From Heliopora coerulea (Eukaryota; Cnidaria; Anthozoa; Scleralcyonacea; Helioporidae), in the NCBI GenBank assembly GCA_030142905.1, contig JASJOG010000076.1:186001-250000 (forward strand): 64,000 nucleotides of DNA, read 5' to 3'. Below the pieces are notes generated by a model that did not search any database, was not told the origin of the DNA, and saw only the letters and a list, made by a program, of their open reading frames with translations. The position numbers and the translations under genes are program-made. This document shows positions 55,005-64,000 of the stretch, one piece after another; positions within the stretch are counted from its first letter, which is position 1, and every line of letters starts with the position of its first letter.

Positions 55005-56369
55005 TACAGCCATATGATCTCATTCTACTTGATTTTCAATTTGAACTTTTACAAGACGGATTGCACAGAAAGACCAAATATTATTTGAGTAAAAGGCCTT
55101 CCCCATATCTCGAGCTATAAGCCTTCTATTTTATTCTATTGTATTTATTATCGTGGACATTCTCATTATGAACTTGGTATGCCATGGACTGGGCAAGGTT
55201 TTGTATAGATTCAGAATTTTGAGGGTGAAAGTTTAGCTACATTAACTCAGCCATTCATGTTTGCTGTATGAAATACATAACGTTTCTCTTGGCCTTCTGG
55301 AAAGCAAGATTCATGACGGTAGCTGTGCTAACATTTGACAAGCTGAAAATGCTTTTAATTTAATGCTAGTGTTCATTTCGAAATTTGCTCTTGGCTAAGT
55401 AGAATGAAAACGAAGATCTGCTACTCGGTTGAAACCTTGAACTGGTCTAACAACGCAGTAGACATCGGGAGGAAGCATTCATCCTAGTGCCCTTATTGGA
55501 TGAAACTCATGGTTGGGCTACAGTGTCGTGTAAATTTCAGCGGCCAAGCAGTCATTTGATCAACATACATTTCTTAAACTGCTGTTTTCTCAACTGACTT
55601 TGATCGGTAGCCGTTTGTTTGAGTGCAGTTTGTTCGTCTGAAGTTCATCAAGAAACATTTCCCTCGACTGATATTGATTAACAAATGTCTTTCTCGACAG
55701 CCGTTATTTCCACTGACGTCGATCAACATACGTTTGTTCGCCTTCAGTTCGTTCGACTTGACTTCGTTCGAATAAAAATTTCTTCAACTGTAGTGAAAAA
55801 ACAAGAGTTTGGTAAACAGACATTAAGCCGTCGGACATATAGTCAACGAGACATTTCAATGACAGGGTTTGTTTGACATGTCTGTATACTGACAACACGT
55901 TAGACCGACAGACGTTTTACCGACTTAAATTGTCCGGATATAGGTGTTGGGAAAGTCAATCGTAAAATTAGTTTGAAGTGGCCAAGCCCAGTCCACTTGA
56001 CTTTCCTCTAAACCCATTGCTAATATTAATGTGTATTTCAGCGATTACCCGTATAATGTACAAGTCTAATCGCCATGTGGATTTTTCACATTCTGCTTAA
56101 AAATGAATTCATGTTACCCAAATCGATACTTTTCCAAGCATTAGCTTAAGACTTTTTAATGCCTACGTCAGTAACTCGAGATCTGAGAGGCCCACTTGGA
56201 GCTGAGGAACTAGGATATTGGCCAGCCAACTTGTGCATCTTAATGATGCTCATCGCAACGAAACCACACAAAACAAAACAACAAACAACTTGAATCAGAC
56301 TGAAGTCTGAAATCAGAACAAAGAAATTTGTTTGAAGCCTTTATTTACATCTGATAAGTACAATTTTTT
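55005..56369. other. Intergenic region, nothing recognised
   Basis: Between convergent MS4A-like (+) and PH-domain (-) genes, so it should contain both 3' untranslated regions. No repeats with clear ends or further reading frames of note. Confidence 0.6.
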
Positions 56370-57224
56370 CTAGTGTCTTCGTTTACTAGAGTTCTCCAAC
56401 TTTGACAGGATTCTAGAGACGATATTTGTCTTGACATCGCCTTTACTGCATTGTCCTTTCGAAGTTAACAAAGTTAGGGAGTCACGATGTTCGAAATAGC
56501 TGTTACGAAACCCTTTCTGTTGACTGTCCAAGTTGCAAGCAGATGGAAAGTGGGATACCACATCAATAAATGGTTCCGACTTGCGTTTTCTGCTCGTTTC
56601 ATGGCAAAGCGTAGCACCTTCAAGCCGAGAAGTGTCTTTACAAGTTTCATCCAGTGAATTAATGTTTATGCGATTGTTCAGTTGCCCTTCGTAAGATTTT
56701 GATCTTCGCAAAGACTGTCCATTGTTCGTCTTTTTGCGCTTTGGTAAACTAGGTCCGTTAACATTGTTCAGTACCCTGTTTAAATGCATTACACTGGCCG
56801 AAACACCGTCGGTAAGTTTCATTGTAGACTTACTGGCCACATTACGGCTTAATTTACGGGACGAAATGAAAGCTTCGGAATAAGCTGTCAACATGGACGT
56901 CATCCAGTCATCTCTCTCTTGCTTTCGACTAAAACCCAACGAGAAGTTTGAATTCGTTTTGCTTGAAATCTGTACGCACGAAATCTCACCGTTGCTTAAT
57001 TCGACCTGATCCAGTTTCAGTGATGTAAGTTCTTCGAATGGCAAATGTCTCAGAGGTGGCGAGATCTCGTCTGGCTTGCAGCTAAATGAGATTAGACCCT
57101 TCGCCGTCAATATGAAGTATTGCATCTTTGGGGTCTTAATCAAACTGCGGTGAAATTTGATTAGGTATCCTTGTCTTATAGCAGTCTTACTCCAGCAATG
57201 AGAGTCGTTGTTCCCTTTATCCAT
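56370..57224 (-). CDS. PH-domain protein, single exon
   Basis: 284 residues, ATG at 57224 with an in-frame stop 18 bases upstream, stop codon at 56370-56372. The N-terminal PH domain spans about 16-120: RQGYLIKFHRS opens strand 1, MQYFILTAKGLISF is strand 3-4, and the C-terminal helix has the near-invariant Trp107 in ERDDWMTSML. The rest is low in hydrophobics, rich in Ser, Lys and Arg, with basic-plus-serine sites such as RRSKSYEG and RKRKSEPF that could be kinase or 14-3-3 sites. It likely binds a phosphoinositide or protein partner at membranes. No catalytic domain is seen. The absence of introns is unusual beside its multi-exon neighbours and may indicate a retrocopy. Family beyond PH not recognised. 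Confidence 0.8.
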   Translation of the reverse strand: MDKGNNDSHCWSKTAIRQGYLIKFHRSLIKTPKMQYFILTAKGLISFSCKPDEISPPLRHLPFEELTSLKLDQVELSNGEISCVQISSKTNSNFSLGFSRKQERDDWMTSMLTAYSEAFISSRKLSRNVASKSTMKLTDGVSASVMHLNRVLNNVNGPSLPKRKKTNNGQSLRRSKSYEGQLNNRININSLDETCKDTSRLEGATLCHETSRKRKSEPFIDVVSHFPSACNLDSQQKGFRNSYFEHRDSLTLLTSKGQCSKGDVKTNIVSRILSKLENSSKRRH

Positions 57225-60200
57225 TCTTGATATTGTTAGTCTCTAAATTCAAAAAGTTACGAATACTAGAAAAAGACGTAGTAGAATGGTTACGTGCTCA
57301 TCACACTTGGCCTCTTCGAAATTCAGAGTGCATTAATGCGATCGATTACAATTCGAAATTTATAGCCGACTTGAAAATGCCACTTGTTCCGTATATGGTC
57401 ATCACGAACTCGCCAGACTATCACGTGTCTGGTGAAGGAATCCGACAGGCATGGTTACTTGTTTGTCAGGAAATACTAGAATCTGTCGTGAGAAAAGACG
57501 AAGTCTACCGAACGGAAAAGTGTCTCACTCAAATCGGATCCAGTATTGAAACATCAACCTGATGTAAATTTCTCGTTAAGCTATTACGTTGTCTTAAAAT
57601 CGTGATCAGCCAAAGTCATATCACTTGTGTTTCATGGTTCTAGCCATGTTTTATGGAAATTATTGGGAAGAGATTTGCTTCTGGGCTGCTTGCTATTGAA
57701 GTTATCTCGAACTTTCCTAATTCCATGCATAATAACGTCACTTCATTGATGTCATATCAACAGCTTATTGACACCGTTCTCTTTCGACAATTTGCATTTC
57801 GACCTGTTATTGCCAATACTAATCATTCGTTACACGAAAAAAGGTGAATCCAAACCGAAGTACATCAACTGAACGGAAAGTCTGACACCCATTCCAATTT
57901 CATCTCCACCGTGTCCTCCCTTCTGGAGATATCTATTCTGCCTAACCATAATGATATTCCGTTCCGTGTGGAATTTTAGAACAAAAAGAATAGTCCACCG
58001 TGAATCTATCGGCCTAAATTATTCATATACCTTCATCTGTTATCTCATAGCGACTCATTTTATCCAGAGTTGAGTTGTTAGTGGTATTGTCTCTAGGTGT
58101 TTTTAAATTGCACTTTTTCCCATGAATGTGAACTGTGCGAAATTCTCACCAGGGGAACCTGTTGCCGGTAAAATATTTTTGGAACAACCTCTTAGTTCCT
58201 GACATTAAAATTCTATATTCAATTTGTTTGTTCAGTGTACGTGCGCCACGCCTTGAGATAGTCGATCTCTTGTCAAACATGTTCGAAACACGATGCATTA
58301 CCGCTACCGTCCATTCTCTAACAGTTTTCTGCAAGATAAACAAGAAATCGAGATCTCGGAGTTAAGTCATATAGTAAAATTCTAAATAATAAAAATTCCT
58401 GTTTTCCGTGTTCGTATTATAAGCCCATATTTCTTTCATTGATCTCAATATACTGTGAGATTTAGCACTTAAGAGTTAATCCAATATGTCAAGAAAGATC
58501 AATAATCTTATATTAAAATCATACTCAGAGTAACTCGAACAGAAAATTTCATCACTGGGAAAGTCAACTTCAAAAATTTAGCGTATATATCAAACTTGCA
58601 TTTCCAGGTTATCGGAGCGCTGCTCAGTAGTTGAGCTATCGAGTCAACTGGGAACACCATGCTTGTATAGAATCCATTTGAAGCGCACGAGAAATTCTCG
58701 CAACAACTTAATACCTGCCAGTGCGTATGTACAAGAAGAATCAATAATTCTGTGTTAGAATCATCCTCACCGTAACATGAAGAAAAAACTTCATGTTTAA
58801 CCTACGGTGCAAATGTCAACTCGAAAAACTAGGTTGACGTGGGCGGAATTCAAGGTTTTCAAAACTCACATCTTCGGGTATAAATGGATCGTTGTTGACA
58901 CGATTCCCTCTCACATTCACTAACTTTTTTTTTTCGAGTTGGCTTTTGCGGTGGAGTTTTACCACTAAATTTTATCATCAATAATTCTTCATTGTTATCC
59001 TTTTATCTAGAAGGTTCCCCAGACATATTCCGTGTCGCGGGATGTCTTACGTATTTAATATTTACACTAGATGAGATTTGGGGTGTTCGTTTGAGGCGAG
59101 GCTTCTCACTGACAGATATAACTGTGAGACCAAAGAAATCACGGTGTACGTGGGTTTCCTCATGGTTTACCTTAATTTTTTAACATAGTTGCTCACATGA
59201 ATCAGACCTCGGGCTCCCACGATAATCCACATATTTAGTCCTGGGGAGTGAGATATCTCGGTTGTGATGTGAATGTTTTCTCCCCGAGATATCCCTGAGC
59301 CCCGATACAGATTTGGGAGCATGCATGTGAAAAGTTCTGTGTCATGGATGCGCGGAAGAACAACTGAAAACATACATTAGTTCGACATCGCAAATGCTAC
59401 GCGGCGGACTCTATATATTTCGTCATGAGAAACCAAGATGTGTGATCTTTCCCATGAATTCTAGATCTGGTCTAAAGAGGCTTTGGAGAGTGTTGGCAGC
59501 TAGATATTGGGCAGACATCGATCGGATTAAAGATCACTATATAACCACCAAAACCAGATGATTCCAGCGTCTTTCACTAATCATCGTGTCAGGATTGCCT
59601 GACTCTAACCCTGTGAATCTGTAAATATAAGGGAAAGGCAATGGAACCATGTTTTGATTTCTGTGGTGCGCTCCAATTATACCAAAGAGCTCAATCCTCT
59701 GGTCGTGCGAGATACCAGCTGCAGCTTGAGAAAGATCCTTACACGTTCTTTCACTGTGTGAAGTTGTTATGAACTTCCGCGTTCGACATCCCAAAGTAGA
59801 AAATATTTAAAAATGAGTCAAAGTAACTAAAATGTTCCAAAGCAATTGAAAACAATTCAAAATAATAGGTTTGAGACAAACCGCAGAAAGTTATGCTAAG
59901 TCGACTTATTAAAAGAGACATCAGTGAATTCTTTGAGCACATATGTTGGTCATTACCCAGGATCTGTTGGAGGACAAACATACAGATGATGTTTTGAACT
60001 TAGAGAGAACTGCTGTTAGTTTTTTTGTGAAACAAATGCAAACTTCGTGCAGCATGAGTGTTTACGAATCTTTTCGTGCCCTGGATATTTTCAAAGGGCT
60101 TTAAGTAGAACCCGTTTGAAAGGTCTTTTTCCCACTTGTTTACTGTTTAAAAGAAATACTGAAATAGATTTCATATCGGCGTCATCTTTTCATTTATTCT

Positions 60201-63200
60201 GAGCAAGAAAGGACAAAGACGATGATAAACGAACCAAAATTTTAGAACTGATCGCAAACCTGTGATCAAGACATCGAACTAGATACTTGACTTTTTTTTT
60301 TTTTCTTTTGAGCTCTCAAAAGCTTGAAAGAATGCGAAGTGATTATGTTCGCGGAGTGACGTTAAACTCAGGTAACCACTTTGCCCGCTGCGCGAGCCAA
60401 CCACGCACTATCCACATGAAAACGCTCGAAGTGACGTGCGGAGAACGAAGGCAAGGTGTATCCGTGGGACTCAATATTATTCATCATCTTTCGTATGAAA
60501 AATTTCAATTTTATGCCTGGTGTCGTAATGGACATTCTCGTTGTATTTGCTTAAGGTCCTTGTAGTTACAAAGACGACGTCACAAGCCGATGGGAATATC
60601 ATTGATCACTCGACATGGCCTTATGGATCACTTTGTTTTCATCACGTGCTTACATAAGGTGTATGTCTATTACGGCACAGAAAAACCACAAAACGGTGTC
60701 AAGTGATAAAAACATCAGTAATCAAATCAAACTTGGCGCGGGTCCATATTTATCACGCCAGAAAATTCGCAAATGGCATACGTTTGTTAACCAGCCTGGG
60801 TCCACATTGCGGTTGACGTTTGTAAATTTTACATAATGCTCCCTTCACCATCAAGTGATTTACCTCTGGTGGGCCGCGGATTGATCCTAAATTTCATTGC
60901 ACGGTTTGCAATTTGCCTTTGCCCCGGCCAAACTGTTTCAAAATTTTGTCATTGTTCAAGGATGAGCAATGAAATGTTGAAGCGATTTACCTTGGACTTC
61001 GAATATCGTCCAAAGTGCAAAACGACAAAGGAAAAGTTGAATGAATTTTGGACAAAAGTTTGAGCATTTTCAATCTTTGCTGAATGTCATTCAGCATTTC
61101 AGCATCATTCAGCACTCACCATCTCTTACTGGACATGGTTGCATGAACGGGAAGAAAGCAATCCTGAGTGTTGCGTGCATGATCAATATTTGTTTAATCA
61201 AAGGACAATTTTCACGATGTTATGAAAATATGAGAATGTACAAAGAAAAATGTGCTTTATTAAACTTTGATAATGGTCACGACAATACAAATCACATTCA
61301 TCCTGTTTTTGCTGGAAAAAATCAGTTATGCTAAAAATTGTTGCACAAATTTATACAATTTTCTACTTTTCTTGGCCAATTATGCAGGACATTCAAAATT
61401 GTCCAGAGTCTACCCTCGAGAGCTAATTTCGCTTTGTTTGTCTAAGTATAAATTTCAAGAAAATAGCTACCATTCGGAATTCTATTTCCGAATTTCCGCC
61501 GGAGACCGACCACTTGAATTGAGGTCAAAAATATTCACTGTAATAGGATTGGCAGGTTGCAACGTATTCTATTATGAGCTAAGTCAAAACAATAAAATAA
61601 AGCAACTTGAAAACCGTCTCTCTTGGAAGAAGGTGTCTGCGTTACTCCACCAGTGCAAACAGATCCAATTCCGTTATGCAGATTTCAGAATATATTTATG
61701 TGCAATATATTCCGTCCTTATTTTTTGGTGAAAATTATTTGTTCGACTGTCACTTCCTAAATACTGTCAATATTATTTTGTTCATTCCTGTTTTCACTTG
61801 AATATTGACATGTGAGATGAAATATTTTTGGCCCGGGTTCTGAATTAGTATATTTACTTTCTGCATCTTCTGGATACGAAATATCCGACGTACCCTCGTC
61901 ATTACAATCTTTTGGTCAACCACGTAACGTCACCAAGTGACGAAATTGATGATGTCTTGAGAACCGGTATTGGCAGATTAAATTGAAGGCTGTTTGTAGT
62001 TCCGTCATGTTGCTTAAACTTTGAACGTCAATGGTTTGATTCGTTTAGCTTTCAAAAAATCTTTGTTTCCAATTTGTTTGAAGTAAAACGAACGAAGTTT
62101 CAATATTAAGTCAGGTCTTCTGAAATGGACTACTTCCTCGTCTTACTACGGGGTAAGGGGTACTACTTCCTCGTCTTACTACGAGATCGTATGAAGTCAT
62201 ATTACGTGTACACAAGCAAAGACGCACTCATTGCGTCACGTGTGACGTCTAGTCAGTTCAGAATTGAGAAATGTAACGACATACGACGGCTGGTAACGGC
62301 AGAATGTATCAGTAATAATGCATGTAGTTAATTTCAGTCTCACCTGTTGATTCGTCATATCTGAATTGATGGACGTTTCTCCAACAGACTGCAGCAGCTG
62401 TGTGGCAAACTTGCACGCATAAGCGTACGGGACCGATTTCAACTGGGGGGACTGAGACCTGTTGCCCGAAAATTTTCTGCGTCGCCCGAATTTTCAAAAT
62501 GAACCAACCACTAAGCCATTCTTTCAACAAAACTGTGCTTATTATATATTTTATGCAATACTAAAATGACATCGAAATGGGCGCAAACAAAACAATATCA
62601 ACAGACAATACGTTAAGTCCTAAAGTGCTGAGCTTTTCCTCTCAGATCCCAGGTTATGAAAAGATTGATATTTCTTGCCTGTCGAAGACTACAGTTAGGT
62701 AGTCGAAAGCTTGTATACTTAATAAATTTAGTCAGAGAACGTGTCTCAAAATTAATCATTAATATTTCTGCCCAAAAATTGGAAATGTCACCGGAAAAAA
62801 ATTGACGATACCCAAATCTGAGAGGGGCTGCAGCCCCCCCCCCCGCCCCTTCGGCTCGTACGCCTATGCTTGCACGTATCGTTCTGTCAGATAAACCAAG
62901 TGATGGCTTTAGTCTGACATGGTCAATTCTAAGCATTCTGGTATTGCAACCTGTACGATTTAAATACGTTGTTGTTAGATGTGATCTAAATTTGCTATCC
63001 TGTGATACGGCTCTATCAGTAATACATCTAAAATAAGTGGCCGAACTCTATGGGATTTACAAGGCGTACCGGTGGTAGTAAATCCCATAGAGTTAAGACG
63101 CGAATGTTGTATCTTTCTTAAAATACAGGTACATCTAAATGTCCATGTTTACCGGCCATTTTGAAGTTTCCGAAAATTTTAATGAAAAAAATTGAAAGAA

Positions 63201-64000
63201 AAGTTTATGGAAATGAAGATGATATTGTATTCGATATATGGAAACCAATTATGAGCCAGTTTCTTTTGTGTTCCCATTATGAATTATTAATTAAGAGCAT
63301 TTTAATTTCTGATACAACAACAGGTTGTATCCGGGAATCACCGCAATTTTTAAATCAGAGCTATACCTTTCGCTATTCATTACCAGAAAATATTCTATCA
63401 TTAACGCCAACCTCAAACTCATTCATTTTATTTAATTGACATTCACTAGCGTAGATACGCAACCATTTGCATCAAAGGGCATTCCATAGTGCCAACAGAC
63501 GACCATTAACACCATTCTACTATACATTAGGGATAATAAAATTTCAATTAGGCAAGATAGTTCTCTTGAACAGCACAAAGTTTACTATCAGGCATTTTAC
63601 ATGTGATGCACAGAGAGATGGCGCGTCATGCATGTAGTCTTGACGCCTCAAATGATTTGTTTCCTTAATGCAAGAAGAAAAATTCTGTTGAACAAGTAAG
63701 ACGGAAAACGCTTGTTAAAACACTTGTGCGCTGGACGCTTTCCTCTTATTAGCCAGGTATTCAGCAATGTCATATTGCCAAAAAATCGACCTGAAACAAT
63801 TGCATGTTTCTTTGTCTCAAATCACTTATTTAATTGAAGTTTAAATTAACAATAACCATGCAATTCTATCTTTTATATGTGAATTTTAAAAAGTTTTCTC
63901 GCTTTATTTTAGAGCCTTGTTTCACTGATTTCTATCAAATAAAATTCAAGCTCAAAAATGCACGGGTATTTTTCAGTCCCTCACGACCTTCTTTAAAGTG
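57225..64000. other. Intergenic DNA with no convincing gene
   Basis: Open frames here (for example 57227-57562 and 61267-61731) start without ATG or lack any domain, codon or splice support. A short tandem repeat of a 22-base block (TACTTCCTCGTCTTACTACG) occurs at 62130-62190, and a C-run at 62835-62846. The promoter of the PH-domain gene should lie in 57225-57500. Confidence 0.5.
63044..63094. repeat. Perfect 16-bp inverted repeat
   Basis: AACTCTATGGGATTTA at 63044-63059 is perfectly complementary to TAAATCCCATAGAGTT at 63079-63094, with a 19-base loop. Function unknown; possibly a relic of a larger palindrome. Confidence 0.6.

Noticed and set aside
57227..57562. 111-residue plus-strand frame head-to-head with the PH-domain gene
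   Set aside because: No ATG at its start, no recognised domain, and it overlaps the expected promoter and leader of the PH-domain gene.
61267..61731. 154-residue plus-strand frame
   Set aside because: No family resemblance, no splice context, AT-rich composition like the surrounding DNA, and the frame opens before an ATG.
1..64000. CRISPR arrays, bacterial operons or viral genes
   Set aside because: No regularly spaced direct repeats with unique spacers, no bacterial gene organisation and no recognisable viral coding sequence. All supported genes are intron-containing or eukaryotic-type.

Overview
This is a window of animal nuclear DNA. It is AT-rich, its coding sequence is split by GT-AG introns, and it carries many microsatellites and small transposons. 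The gene content (an adhesion GPCR carrying C-type lectin exons, an MS4A-like tetraspan protein, Penelope-like retroelements) suggests a cnidarian, most likely an anthozoan such as a stony coral. The species placement is inference; the exon structures are read directly.

Layout. (1) 1-2496: no gene seen. (2) 2497-26966 (+): an adhesion GPCR. The exons from 19724 to 26966 (hormone-receptor motif, GAIN/GPS, seven membrane helices, tail) are clear. Upstream lie a signal-peptide exon (2497-2632) and two C-type lectin exons (5316-5714, 13504-13902). Every junction is in phase 1, so the chain reads as one 1040-residue frame. The 5' part sits in a large tandem duplication (about 2621-9398 and 9563-17256) with a third truncated lectin exon at the junction. 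(3) 28518-33369 (+): eight-exon HACD-type 3-hydroxyacyl-CoA dehydratase (very-long-chain fatty acid elongation), 231 aa. (4) 34458-45827 (+): 18-exon mRNA capping enzyme (RNGTT), 586 aa, with triphosphatase and guanylyltransferase active sites intact. (5) 46933-55004 (+): 12-exon MS4A/CD20-like four-helix protein whose cytoplasmic tail is built from short in-frame cassette exons carrying tyrosine motifs. (6) 56370-57224 (-): single-exon PH-domain protein, 284 aa. (7) 57225-64000: no convincing gene.

The genes do not form a functional unit; they are ordinary neighbours on a chromosome. The mobile-element content is the less ordinary layer. There are Penelope-like fragments (reverse transcriptase, GIY-YIG) and several short palindromic insertions with 12-14 bp target duplications. 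Their arms carry hammerhead-ribozyme-like motifs (CUGANGA, helix II, GAAAC-GUH). There are also pogo-like, hAT-like and PIF/Harbinger-like MITEs whose target duplications can be read directly. Because the 5' GPCR region is duplicated, several insertions can be compared with their empty sites inside this same window.

The most interesting items are the lectin-bearing adhesion GPCR with its duplicated symmetric exons, the family of hammerhead-like palindromes, a 173-bp duplication that copies a splice acceptor in the capping-enzyme gene, and the cassette-exon tyrosine tail of the MS4A-like gene.
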